Shown here: positions 1 through 8,815 of the stretch, piece after piece
Position numbering within the stretch: the first letter of the stretch is position 1
Layout of the letters: the number at the start of each line of letters is the position of its first letter
Assembly (NCBI GenBank): GCA_000785145.2
Contig: JSZA02000025.1
Location: 1-61,613 of the forward strand
Length of the DNA: 61,613 nucleotides
Source: Candidatus Thiomargarita nelsonii
GTDB taxonomy: Bacteria > Pseudomonadota > Gammaproteobacteria > Beggiatoales > Beggiatoaceae
Reading direction: 5' to 3'
Notes under the pieces: model-generated
Told to the model about the DNA's origin: nothing
Databases searched by the model: none
Seen by the model: the letters and a program-made list of their open reading frames with translations, nothing else
Position numbers and translations under genes: made by a program

Positions 1-69
1 GAAAAATTGTCAACTATTGAAGTGGTTAATGGGGTTGAGGTGAATGTTGTTGCGATTGGATGGGTTTGA
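1..69 (+). CDS. Possible C-terminal tail of a gene cut by the window edge
   Basis: Frame 1 is open from the first base and ends at TGA 67-69, giving 22 residues ending in VVAIGWV. The stretch is too short to assign. It lies upstream of the ATPase-nuclease gene and points the same way. It could equally be a chance open frame. Confidence 0.22.
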   Translation, partial: EKLSTIEVVNGVEVNVVAIGWV

Positions 70-106
70 TGGTAATAATACCTCGTTTATTTCGCTGTAC
101 TCTATA

Positions 107-122
107 TTTTGACTTATCCCTG
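107..122. repeat. Solitary copy of the TTTTGACTTATCCCTG repeat
   Basis: These 16 bases are identical to the right-hand arm (6261-6276) and complementary to the left-hand arm (5249-5264) of the inverted repeat around the PD-(D/E)XK transposase-type gene. Here the repeat stands alone with no partner, so it may be a dispersed repeat or the scar of a lost element. Confidence 0.6.
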
Positions 123-188
123 TTAATTGCCTGTCGCTAGTTAAGGCGGAGCCAAGAGTTGCAGGACGCGGAGCGTCCAGGCAGGCAT

Positions 189-291
189 TCCCACGCAGAG
201 CGTGGGAACGAGAAAAACGTCCCTTTTCGTGGAACGAGAAAAACGTCCTTTTCGTTGTTTCGGGAATTTCGCTCCGCGGATTTCCCGAAAC
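189..291. repeat. Cluster of small palindromic repeats upstream of the ATPase gene
   Basis: Three structures follow each other: a palindrome TCCCACGCAGAGCGTGGGA (189-207), two near-identical tandem copies of GGAACGAGAAAAACGTCC plus TTTTCGT (205-229, 231-255), and the inverted repeat GTTTCGGG...CCCGAAAC (257-291). The last is the same family as copies near 22996, 29644, 42422, 42665 and 52549. No promoter can be picked out with confidence among these repeats. Confidence 0.7.
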
Positions 292-328
292 GAAGAGAGT
301 ACTTAGACTTGTAGGAGAAACCAAACCA

Positions 329-2059
329 ATGCAATATCCATTAACTGAAAAAATCGGTCATCCAGATTTACTGGTTGGGCGTAAAGACGATTTTCGTAAA
401 TTTGACAAATGGCTATCTCTGATACCCATGAGGATGTCCAAATCTCGTGTCATTCTAGCACGTCGTAAAAGTGGAAAAACGGCGTTTGTGCAACGTATAT
501 TCAACCGACTCTGGAGTGAAAATGGCGCGATCATACCCTTTTATTTTGACTTTGCTGAGAAAGAAATTTGGTATCCCGACTTTGCGATAAAATATTACTG
601 CACATTTGCCTCCCAATACATTTCTTTTATTGAAAGGAATGAAGTTTGGGTTAATCAGCCACTGACTTTGAAAGAAATTAGAAAATACGGTTTAGCAAAA
701 TCAAACCAACGCTTGGTTGACGATGTGGATTCGCTTTTTGAAAATAAAGAATTTGAACTGCATGATTCGATGTGGGATACCGCCTATTCGGCACCACATC
801 GCTTTGCCGCCATTTTTGAGACGCGGTTTTTAGTCATACTGGACGAATTTCAAAATATTACTCAGTATGTTTATCCCGATCCACACTATCAAACCCATCC
901 AATGAAGTCGCTAGCCGGGAGTTTTCATTACTACTCAGAGTCAAAAATAGCACCCATGTTGGTGACAGGCTCCTATGTTGGTTGGTTACTCAATGTCATT
1001 GGTAAATACTTAGAAGCGGGCAGACTCAAACACACATCAATGTCTCCCTATCTCACACTAGATGAAGGCTTAGAAGCCGTCTACAAATATGGCGAATTTT
1101 GTCAAGAACCCATTACTGACGAATCTGCCGTTTTGATCAACCGATTATGTATGGCGGATCCATTTTTCATATCTTGCGTGATTCAAAGCGACTATAAAGA
1201 CAAAGATTTGACAACGCTCGATGGGGTTATCGACACTGTTGACTATGAAATTTCGGATAGAGAATCCGAAATGTCAAAAACCTGGAATGAGTATATTCAG
1301 TTGACTTTGCAAAGAGTGGATGATAACAGAGACGCTAAAAATATGTTGCTCCATTTAAGCAAATATACGGAGCGCGATTGGACTCCCCAAGAACTAAAAG
1401 AGGAGTTACATCTCTCACTCTCACTCAATGAGATTCAAAAAAAATTGGTAATACTGTCAGAAGCGGATGTGATTGAGAGAGGAAGAGCGGATATTGATTT
1501 CAGAGGATTACGGGATGGCACGCTTAATTTGATTTTGCGTAATCGCTTTGAAAAAGAAATTGAGGGCTCAGCGCCAGAATTGAAACAAGACTTTCGAGAT
1601 CAAATCGCGGCTCTAAAAGCCAAGGAGCAAAAGCTACAGGGTAAGCTTAATCATCTGTCTGGCAAAATGGCGGAACATTTGTTAGCCATTGCCTTTCGGC
1701 GTCACCGATATTTTAAATTGTCGGATTTTTTCCAAGATGTGCTTGATACAATTCGCTTGAATATCGTTGATGTTCGAGAACGTGTCATTATTCAGCGCGA
1801 CGATGGCAAAAATATGGAACTGGATGTGATAGCGGAGTCGAAATGTGGACGAGTGATTTTGGTTGAAGTTAAAAACACGCAAACTCAAATCAGCTTGAAT
1901 CTGGTTGAGACGTTTCAAGAAAAGGTTGAAGTTTATGGGAGACTTTTTCCCGATAAAAAGATTTTGCCAGCTTTTTTGTCTTTGGCTGGTTTTCATACGG
2001 ATGCAATTGAATATTGTCAGGTGCATGGGATTGGCACGGCTGATGAAATTCCTACGTGA
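329..2059 (+). CDS. P-loop ATPase fused to a C-terminal PD-(D/E)XK nuclease-like domain
   Basis: A 576-residue protein. The N-terminal half is an AAA/STAND-like ATPase: a degenerate Walker A (ARRKSGKTAF, residues ~45-54, first Gly replaced by Ala), a Walker B with acidic cap (FLVILDEFQ, ~168-176), and a sensor-like TGSYVGW (~214). A charged helical stretch (KAKEQKLQGKL, ~431-441) leads to a C-terminal domain with MELDVIAE and ILVEVKN (~496-520), the ELD...EVK spacing of the PD-(D/E)XK fold. Such fusions are common in sulfur bacteria and cyanobacteria and have been linked to mobile or defence functions, but no function is established for this one. ATG follows GTAGGAGAAACCAAACCA. A fragment with the same LDEFQN Walker B lies at 32998. 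Transcribed alone. Confidence 0.8.
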   Translation: MQYPLTEKIGHPDLLVGRKDDFRKFDKWLSLIPMRMSKSRVILARRKSGKTAFVQRIFNRLWSENGAIIPFYFDFAEKEIWYPDFAIKYYCTFASQYISFIERNEVWVNQPLTLKEIRKYGLAKSNQRLVDDVDSLFENKEFELHDSMWDTAYSAPHRFAAIFETRFLVILDEFQNITQYVYPDPHYQTHPMKSLAGSFHYYSESKIAPMLVTGSYVGWLLNVIGKYLEAGRLKHTSMSPYLTLDEGLEAVYKYGEFCQEPITDESAVLINRLCMADPFFISCVIQSDYKDKDLTTLDGVIDTVDYEISDRESEMSKTWNEYIQLTLQRVDDNRDAKNMLLHLSKYTERDWTPQELKEELHLSLSLNEIQKKLVILSEADVIERGRADIDFRGLRDGTLNLILRNRFEKEIEGSAPELKQDFRDQIAALKAKEQKLQGKLNHLSGKMAEHLLAIAFRRHRYFKLSDFFQDVLDTIRLNIVDVRERVIIQRDDGKNMELDVIAESKCGRVILVEVKNTQTQISLNLVETFQEKVEVYGRLFPDKKILPAFLSLAGFHTDAIEYCQVHGIGTADEIPT

Positions 2060-2114
2060 TAAAACATAGGGCAACCACTAGTGCAGGAGGGCGGATCCAG
2101 ACCACATCATTTGA

Positions 2115-2330
2115 GCCTTGAAATAAATTGATCTCACTTCGTTCGTTACTGCGTTTCAAGGCTAAAAGCTCAAGTCAAGATGCCTTGAAATAAATTGATC
2201 TCACTTCGTTCGTTACTGCGTTTCAAGGCTAAAAGCTCAAGTAGGCTTTAGCCTACTAACTAATTGATTTTAGTCATATTTATGTGACTTTAGCTTTTAG
2301 CCTTGGGATTTATCCCAAGGCTGTTTCTCC
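2115..2330. repeat. Two 61-bp direct repeats plus nested palindromes
   Basis: The unit beginning GCCTTGAAATAAATTG and ending AAAGCTCAAGT occurs at 2115-2175 and 2182-2242, spaced 67 bp apart. It continues into AGGCTTTAGCCT, AGTCATATTTATGTGACT and CCTTGGGATTTATCCCAAGG palindromes. The same chain of modules, in the same order, recurs near 57470-57583. It fills the gap between the convergent ATPase-nuclease and glnE genes and may act as a bidirectional transcription barrier. Confidence 0.8.
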
Positions 2331-2334
2331 AAAA

Positions 2335-5196
2335 TTACCCCATAATTTCAGCCCACCACCGTTTCACCTCATCCCTTTGCTGTGCAAACTTCTCATGCTC
2401 CACCAATGCCGATTTATTTTGCAAAGCCAAACGATGCGTTTCGCCACGATAAGCCCGAAAAGCGTCACTTAATTGTTGACAAGCCAATTCATCAATCAAA
2501 CCATATTCAGCCAACCGCCCTAACAATGGCAACATCCCCGTTGTCTCTAACAAGCGAGGATAATCCACCGCCCAACGTAGTACGCCATACTGAATAATAA
2601 ATTCAATATCCGCGATACCGCCCCGCCCTTGTTTTAAATCAAATAGCACTTGAGTGCTTTTATCTAAATTATCACGCATTTTGGCTCGCATTTCGCAAAC
2701 GTCACCTTTCAATTGAACCGGCTCGCGCTGCTGGCTGAGAATGTCACGGCGGATGCTTTCAAATTTTGCCATGCTCTCTGGATTTCCAGCAACGGCTCTG
2801 GCACGTACTAATGCTTGATGTTCCCATGTCCAAGCATTTTTCCATTGATAATTCTCAAACGCCTCGAAACTGCTGACTAACATGCCAGAATTTCCACCTG
2901 GACGTAAACGGGAATCGACTTCATATAAAATGCCGGCTGGCGTATTCGTGGTGATAAGATGAATAATGCGTTGTGCGAATCTCATAAAAAATACATTATT
3001 ATCCAATTGCTTATAACCATTCGTCATCTGTTGAGCACCACGACTGTCATGCAAAAAGACAATGTCCAAATCAGAACTATAACTTAATTCTACCCCCCCC
3101 GCTTTACCATAAGCGACAACACACAATGCCGCTTGACGATTTTTCCCATCATCAACGCAAAACGGTTGTCCATGCTTTTGCATGAGATAGTCACTGGCTA
3201 TAGTTAATGCGCGTCTCACTAAAGTATCCGCAATGGCGGTTAAATAATCGCTCACCAGTTCCACCGTAAAATTGCCCGATATTTCGGCAGCCGCGACATG
3301 TAGCACATTTGCACGTTTGAATTGGCGCAACTTATCCATCTCTATTTCTAAATCATCAATTTGTGTTAATTGCGCTTGCAGGGCATTATCTAATGCTTCC
3401 GGTTTTAGCGGATCATACAAACTGCGCGGATCGAGCAATTCATCCAATAACAGTGGATAGCGAGAAATTTGTTCAGCAATCCAAGCACTGTCGGCACATA
3501 AACGCACCAATTGTTTTAAAACATGTGGACGCTCTATCAATAAAGCGAGATAAACGTCGCGTCGTGCCACAGATTCGATAAATTTCAAACTACGATGTAT
3601 GGCAGCATCTTGATCTTGCTGCTCAATCGCTGTCACGATTAACAGGGGAATCAAAATATCTAACTTTTCCCGCCCGCGCCGCGATAGTTTTTTGATAGTA
3701 TAGGAATCAAGTAATTGTCGCAAATGGGCTAAGACATCGGATGCCTTTTGAAAACCTGCCCCGTTTAATAATAAATCGGCTTTTTCCTGATCATCTAATC
3801 CCCCCATCCATAGCGTTTGCCAACTGTTTGAGTCGATGGATTGTAAGGATTCTAGGGGTTTAGGAGCGGCTTTGGGGGCAATCACTCGTTCAAACTCACG
3901 ATGTACTTTTTGTTGATGATGGATCAATTGTGCAACAAAGCGATTCCAATCATCAAATCCCATGCTATAAGCCAATCGCGCCTGATTGATTTCATCATCT
4001 GGTAAGGTTTGAGTTTGCCTATCATCAATGGCTTGTAAATGGTTTTCGCTTAGGCGCAAAAAGTGATAGGCTTTTTGCAAACGAATAATCACTTTAGTGG
4101 GGAGAATTTGGTTTTTTTCCAATTCGAGCAAAGTAGTCAATAAGCGCCGCTGCTGTAAAGCCGGTTGTTGCCCTCCACGTATCAATTGAAACACTTGACA
4201 GGTAAATTCAACTTCACGAATGCCCCCTGGTCCCAATTTAATATTATTATTCAAACCTTTGCGACTGGTTTCTTGGTCAATCATATTCTTCATTTTGCGT
4301 AAGGCTTCAAAGGCATTGAAATCTAAATAGCGGCGATACACAAATGGACGCAAGCTTTTTAGTAGCGACTCTCCAGCCGCCTTATCCCCCGCGACGACAC
4401 GCGCTTTAACCAGGGCATAACGTTCCCAATCCCGTGCATGGGCTTCATAATATTCTTCCATCGCTGAAAAATTCAGGACCAAGGCGCCACTGTCGCCAAA
4501 GGGTCTGAGACGCATATCGACGCGAAATACAAAGCCATCAGCGGTGAGATTATTCAACACCTGTATGAGTTGTTGTCCCAAGCGCGTAAAAAATTCTTGA
4601 TTGCTGCGAGAGCGCCGGGCGCCTTTTGTCTCACCAGACTCAGGATAGGCAAAAATCAGATCAATATCAGAAGAAAAATTCAATTCTTGCCCACCGAGCT
4701 TGCCCAATCCCAAGACGATCAATTGTTGTGCTATGCCATTGACATCAACAGGCGTACCGAATTGAGTGATGAGTCGCTGATAAAGCCATGTCAAGGGCGC
4801 CTCTATCATGGCATCGGCTAAATCGGATAATGATTTTAGGCTTTCTTCTAAATTCGCCCAGCCAGCCAAATCGCGCCAAGCAATGCGTATCATTTCTCGA
4901 CGGCGGAATAGGCGCAAGGCTCGCATCAAGTCAGCTTCTTCTTTGATCGCCTGCAATTCTGGCGTTAATGATTGCAAATAATGGCTGGGCACATTTAATA
5001 AATCCGCTTGATGGATCAGGGCAGGTGATTGGACACAATGTTTAGCCACAAACGGACTACAAGCCCAGACTTTAGCTAGGCTCTCAACAATAGGCGGATC
5101 TTGTGGTAGTTCTTCGGGACTTGCTTTGGCTTGAAAGTCTTGCCAAAGTTGGCTGACTTCGGGCTGTAGCAAGGGGGGGAGGTTAGATATATTCAT
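2335..5196 (-). CDS. glnE: Bifunctional glutamine synthetase adenylyltransferase / adenylyl-removing enzyme
   Basis: The protein has 953 residues (E. coli GlnE 946). It adenylylates GlnA when nitrogen is ample and removes AMP when it is scarce, under control of PII. Two nucleotidyltransferase domains are visible: the N-terminal adenylyl-removase with GLGKLGG...SSDIDLIF (~162-182) and the C-terminal transferase with AYGKAGG...SSDLDIVF (~690-710). Both keep the DxD metal site. Helical bundle segments lie between and after them. It is full length and intact, and stands alone between repeat-rich gaps. No strong Shine-Dalgarno is seen before the chosen ATG, so the start could be a few codons downstream. 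Confidence 0.95.
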   Translation of the reverse strand: MNISNLPPLLQPEVSQLWQDFQAKASPEELPQDPPIVESLAKVWACSPFVAKHCVQSPALIHQADLLNVPSHYLQSLTPELQAIKEEADLMRALRLFRRREMIRIAWRDLAGWANLEESLKSLSDLADAMIEAPLTWLYQRLITQFGTPVDVNGIAQQLIVLGLGKLGGQELNFSSDIDLIFAYPESGETKGARRSRSNQEFFTRLGQQLIQVLNNLTADGFVFRVDMRLRPFGDSGALVLNFSAMEEYYEAHARDWERYALVKARVVAGDKAAGESLLKSLRPFVYRRYLDFNAFEALRKMKNMIDQETSRKGLNNNIKLGPGGIREVEFTCQVFQLIRGGQQPALQQRRLLTTLLELEKNQILPTKVIIRLQKAYHFLRLSENHLQAIDDRQTQTLPDDEINQARLAYSMGFDDWNRFVAQLIHHQQKVHREFERVIAPKAAPKPLESLQSIDSNSWQTLWMGGLDDQEKADLLLNGAGFQKASDVLAHLRQLLDSYTIKKLSRRGREKLDILIPLLIVTAIEQQDQDAAIHRSLKFIESVARRDVYLALLIERPHVLKQLVRLCADSAWIAEQISRYPLLLDELLDPRSLYDPLKPEALDNALQAQLTQIDDLEIEMDKLRQFKRANVLHVAAAEISGNFTVELVSDYLTAIADTLVRRALTIASDYLMQKHGQPFCVDDGKNRQAALCVVAYGKAGGVELSYSSDLDIVFLHDSRGAQQMTNGYKQLDNNVFFMRFAQRIIHLITTNTPAGILYEVDSRLRPGGNSGMLVSSFEAFENYQWKNAWTWEHQALVRARAVAGNPESMAKFESIRRDILSQQREPVQLKGDVCEMRAKMRDNLDKSTQVLFDLKQGRGGIADIEFIIQYGVLRWAVDYPRLLETTGMLPLLGRLAEYGLIDELACQQLSDAFRAYRGETHRLALQNKSALVEHEKFAQQRDEVKRWWAEIMG

Positions 5197-5308
5197 ATTT
5201 TTGTTTTCGTCGGGTTAATAATTTTTAACTACAGGGATTATTTATTAGCAGGGATAAGTCAAAATATTTTATTTATTAACGTAGGGTGCGTCGGTAACGT
5301 CGTATTTG

Positions 5309-5330
5309 GAGTCCAAGATTTATCTTGGAC
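5309..5330. repeat. Palindrome family A (GTCCAAGATTTATCTTGGAC)
   Basis: A perfect 20-bp palindrome, usually preceded by GGA, placed here just after the stop codon of the minus-strand nuclease gene. Further copies lie at about 6277, 13882, 15618, 29519-29576, 30830, 38885 and 46131. Several directly follow stop codons, so it could work as a hairpin terminator or an mRNA stabiliser. Confidence 0.8.
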
Positions 5331-5335
5331 TTCAA

Positions 5336-6139
5336 TTATAAAGCTTTCACTTCTTCCAAAGTTAAGCCAATCGCATTGGCTATTTGTTCATCTGTTAAGG
5401 TACCAAGGGCCTTGAAATTCAGAGCGATATTCGCTTGTGCCTCCTCTACTTTCGCTTGACCCGCTTCTCTCAAGCTTTTTTCTGGATAGTAGTCATCCTT
5501 CAGGAGAGCGTTTTCTTCGGGGGTGAGATTATCCATCTCAATGAGATCAAAAATGCGCTGGATTTGGGGATTGGTGTAATCCTCTTCGTAAATGGTTCCT
5601 GTTAAACTATTGTCGATGGCTTTCATCCACTCTTCAATTTCTTCGGGAAGATCGCCGTGTCCATAACTTGAGGTATAAATGAATAGCATTTGGTGTTCAC
5701 GCCCAAACAGATTGAATTCAGTGCCCTTGAAATCCTCCATCACATTGAATTTGCGATACAAAATGCTACTATTGGGACTGGGCGTTTTTTTCTCTGTGAA
5801 AAAAACCATGGTGATGACGGTTTTGGGAAATTTGTAATTACTAGCACTTTTGATTGATTCCACCATGGCACTCAGTTGGTAGTATAGAAATCGCTCGTAA
5901 GTGTCCGGGTAATGTGCGTGCTGCATTTCAACAATCACCCGATTTTTTTTGTCCTCGGCGAATAAATCAAACCGATTAGCAACGTTTGCCACGGCAGGAT
6001 AAAAGCATTTATCATTCTCGACTTCATCAATTTCAAGTTCGATGCCAGTAAAATCTTTGACCAAGGCGGTGAATACGTCTGGCTGACCAAAAGCTTTTTT
6101 GAAGATCACGTCATAACGTAATGGGGCGACTTGTTTCAT
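5336..6139 (-). CDS. PD-(D/E)XK nuclease family transposase-type protein (Rpn/PDDEXK_2 like)
   Basis: A 267-residue protein. The start MKQVAPLRYD is chosen because AGGAG lies 8 bases before that ATG; the longer frame adds 18 unsupported residues. The N-terminal region LRYDVIFKKAFG...LVKDF and the nuclease core RFDLFAEDKKNRVIVEMQ (~60-78) match the Rpn/PDDEXK_2 family: D...E-x-Q active-site order, then a conserved YYQL segment. The C-terminus (EEVKAL, with ANAIGLTLEEV) resembles the short tail common in these proteins. Family members are recombination-promoting nucleases often annotated as transposases; whether they move themselves is unproven. This gene sits between inverted repeats and looks intact. 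Confidence 0.82.
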   Translation of the reverse strand: MKQVAPLRYDVIFKKAFGQPDVFTALVKDFTGIELEIDEVENDKCFYPAVANVANRFDLFAEDKKNRVIVEMQHAHYPDTYERFLYYQLSAMVESIKSASNYKFPKTVITMVFFTEKKTPSPNSSILYRKFNVMEDFKGTEFNLFGREHQMLFIYTSSYGHGDLPEEIEEWMKAIDNSLTGTIYEEDYTNPQIQRIFDLIEMDNLTPEENALLKDDYYPEKSLREAGQAKVEEAQANIALNFKALGTLTDEQIANAIGLTLEEVKAL

Positions 6140-7294
6140 GGGGTGTACTCCTACAGAACTAATAAATAGGCTGAATTCTAACGCGAAATGCATTTTTTAT
6201 CAAGCATTACCATGTACTTGGCAAGTCCAAGCTACACGCCAAAGGGCTCAATTATTAATGTTTTGACTTATCCCTGCCAAGATAAATCTTGGACTCCAAA
6301 ATGCCATCATCCCACCAATATTCTGAAAGAATAGACTCAATTTCATACTCATCCCCACTTAGTTTGATGCCCAATCTATTGGCAAAGTGTTGATCATAAG
6401 TTTGAAATAATGCCTTGATGCGAGAGGGTGTGCTTTGTGGATAAATATCAAAAGCCACTAATTTATCCGCCTTAGAAATCGCTATCAATTGTCGCGCAAG
6501 AACAACGCCTTTTTCATCTCTAGCATAAAGTACTTGTTTATTGATATCAAGCATCACAGCAACCGCTGAATCTATCATTACCCCGCCCAAGCCTAAACAA
6601 CTACCCACATAAGTGCCCAATTTAAGCACTTCCAGTGGGGCTTGTTCAAGGCTAATATTAATATAGCCTGCCTGTTCATAACTTTCAAACTGGATGCCAG
6701 TCGTCCAAATGTCTAAATCAATCTTAGGATGATGTTGCGCCCATTGATGAGTCAGCGGATGATGGCGGAGATATTCGGCATTTCCTTTAAGATATTCTTT
6801 TAAAAAACGCCGCAAAGCCCGTTTATTTTTGAATAGTTCTCGAAAAAGTTGCAAAGCATGTTTGACATCAGGGATATGGGTGCCCCTTTCAAAACCACGC
6901 CACAACGCTTGTTCTCCAATTTCTGCTAGAACTTGAAGCTTAGTTTTTAACAATCCCTCAAACAACACTCTGCGATGTCGCTCTAACTGCCCTTTGCTGA
7001 GTGTGCGTTTGCCTTCAAAATAATCTCGGAGAGTTCTGGGAATGGGATTACATCGGCGAGTGACTTCCATTCCCTCAAGTGTGTCATAAACTTTTTTGAG
7101 TGAGAGCGACTCAAAATCAACGGTCATCATCGGATGACGTGTGAACTCGCGCACAATTTCCCGACGTAGTGCCCAACTCATTGGACCTAAACTTTTTGCC
7201 GTCGTTACCAATTTTTTGGGACAATGCCACAAACAGTCCACTGCAAAAGCACTGTCTTCATTGATAATGGATGACAATCCCCAGGCAATCAGAT

Positions 7295-7431
7295 CAATGC
7301 CATTAAGTTAAGACTATGTAGGGTGGATTAAGCGATAGCGTATCCACCGATATTTATATATTAATCAGGTGGATACGCGCAGCAATAGCCACCCTACATG
7401 TATGGTTTTTTAGCTTAACTTAATGGCATTG
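7295..7431. mobile_element. MITE copy 1 (IS4/IS231-like ends)
   Basis: A 137-bp element with inverted ends CAATGCCATTAAGTTAAG / CTTAACTTAATGGCATTG and an inner inverted repeat of GTAGGGTGG...CCACCCTAC type. It is flanked by a perfect 12-bp direct repeat AGGCAATCAGAT (7283-7294 and 7432-7443). It interrupts the unknown gene between codons for HLIA and WGL. It has no coding capacity. The ends and duplication size fit the IS231 branch of the IS4 family. Confidence 0.85.
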
Positions 7432-7668
7432 AGGCAATCAGATGGGCATCGTTTTCGCGCCGACAGGCTTTGTCTATAATTCTCAGACTTTGTTCAGGGG
7501 TTTCGAGAACCCGTTGCCCGCTGATTCGTATGAAATGTCCAAAGACTAATTCTCTATAGGATTCAATCAAAAAAGGCGGCTGCGCGAGCCGCTTTGCTAA
7601 GGTTAAGGCATCTAGCACATTATCAGCCTCAACAAAGCCGTTGAAATCGTCAACCCACTGGCTAACAT

Positions 7669-7806
7669 CAATGCCATTAAGTTAAGCTGGCCTGTAGGGT
7701 GGATTAAGCGATAGCGTATCCACCGATATTTATATATTAATCAGGTGGATACGCTTCGCTTAATCCACCCTACATGTATGGTTTTAGGCTTAACTTAATG
7801 GCATTG
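7669..7806. mobile_element. MITE copy 2
   Basis: A 138-bp element with the same ends and core as copy 1. The flanking 11-mers CTGGCTAACAT (7658-7668) and CTGGTTAAGAT (7807-7817) match at 9 of 11 positions, as expected for a target duplication that has begun to drift. It lies inside the same gene as copy 1. Confidence 0.8.
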
Positions 7807-8049
7807 CTGGTTAAGATAGACATCAGAAAGAGAGCGTAAACAGCTTTCAATTGGCAAAAGATGTTTTTTTAATAAATCCCAGTGATTCTCAATACTGATC
7901 AGCCAAGAAAAGACTTCCTCTAGCCCAGGCGGACAGGGTGAGCGTGCCACATTGACTTCAATGGCGAATATCAGCAGCAACTTCCGATGTGCTAGGTGCT
8001 GGAGCCAATTGAGGCTTTTCGACTGGGCTAAAAATCTTGAAACGCTTGT

Positions 8050-8148
8050 CCATTAAGTTAATGGCAACCACTAGGGCATTGCCCCTACGAAAAATAACGG
8101 TTTGTAGGGGCAATCCTTTATGGTTGCCCCCTTAACTTAATGGCATTG
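8050..8148. mobile_element. Short insertion with MITE-like ends and a GGCAACCA...GGTTGCC core
   Basis: The ends CCATTAAGTTAA / TTAACTTAATGG match the outer part of the MITE family. The inside is a palindrome of the GGGCAACC...GGATTGCCCCTAC family also seen at 50727-50799 and 60713-60737. No clear target duplication is seen. The open reading frame of the host gene resumes on the far side, so it is the third interruption of that gene. Confidence 0.6.
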
Positions 8149-8815
8149 GGTTAAGGGGCACATCAGGATGCCGTAGAAATAAACCAGGCTCGGAGGGCGG
8201 CGTAGGGCGCGTCAAAAGAAATTCGACACGCGCCGAATCGTAGCCCATATCGCATAACGGTTTGATCGCCTTTTCACGATGAGTCCAGAGTTTTTGCAAA
8301 ACAATCATTTTATTTTTTGGATTGCAAAGCGCGAGTTGGAGATTGAGAGGCGTTGGGCGTTTAGATTTAGATGGTTTATATTTTGTGCCACGAAAGGCGC
8401 GAGGATGAGCCGCCGTCTGTTTTGGAGATTCTGGTTCAGGCTCGACACGAAGAATGGGGTGCGAATCGAATTTCGCCACCGTTTCTGTGAGCACGATCAG
8501 TACATCAATCAGAGTTCTGCTATCCCATTGATGGACGACTTCCAAGCGCTGCCAAGCGGCATGAAGTCGCTTGAGGGTGGGGATAGAGATCGTTTGATAA
8601 AGGTTGGGGACAATATCTGATTCAGGTGGCACAAATTCATGTTGGCGACGGCTAATCTTGGCCCAAAGCCCTACCGCGCTTCGCACAATGCTAAGCCTCA
8701 AGTCATCTTGCCCAATTTTTTCAATGTTCAATTTGGTATCCAAATTTGGTAGTGATGGTCAGGAGTGCAAGGCCTACCTTGCACGCTCGCTATCGACTTG
8801 CGCAAGTTAAAAGGA

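Larger units (their letters stand above)
5248..6277. mobile_element. Possible element: PD-(D/E)XK transposase-type gene between 17-bp inverted repeats
   Basis: GCAGGGATAAGTCAAAA (5248-5264) and its exact reverse complement (6261-6277) bracket the nuclease gene at 5336-6139, enclosing about 1.03 kb. Just inside the left arm and just beyond the right arm are copies of the GTCCAAGATTTATCTTGGAC palindrome. A single unpaired arm is also present at 107-122. No target-site duplication is obvious, so the arms may instead be independent dispersed repeats. Confidence 0.35.
6255..8743 (-). pseudogene. Unknown gene of about 695 residues broken by three small insertions
   Basis: Four open segments belong to one gene once the insertions at 8050-8148, 7669-7806 and 7295-7431 are removed. 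Segment 1 (8743 down to ~8149) ends HPDVPLN. Segment 2 (~8049-7807) runs TSVSRFLAQSK...SDVYLNQ. Segment 3 (~7668-7432) starts QWVDDFNGF and ends RENDAHLIA. Segment 4 (~7294-6255) continues WGLSSIINEDSAF. The last ~130 residues (LKLGTYVGSCLGLGG, VLYARDEKG, ARQLIAIS) resemble a conserved C-terminal domain I recall from large uncharacterised proteins of myxobacteria and planctomycetes, distantly like PcfJ. I cannot name the family. Segment 1 has a proline/lysine-rich linker (~100-130). The upstream start (TTG 8743) is uncertain and the gene may also be truncated there. Segment 4 has an open frame of 340 codons and could still be translated. Confidence 0.7.

Noticed and set aside
10..334. Minus-strand open frames upstream of the ATPase gene
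   Set aside because: They run through palindromic repeats, have no ribosome-binding site and overlap each other in different frames.
2060..2334. Possible tRNA or small RNA in the structured gap after the ATPase gene
   Set aside because: The structure is explained by repeated palindromes also found at 57471; no cloverleaf or CCA end is seen. I found no convincing tRNA or rRNA gene anywhere in the window.
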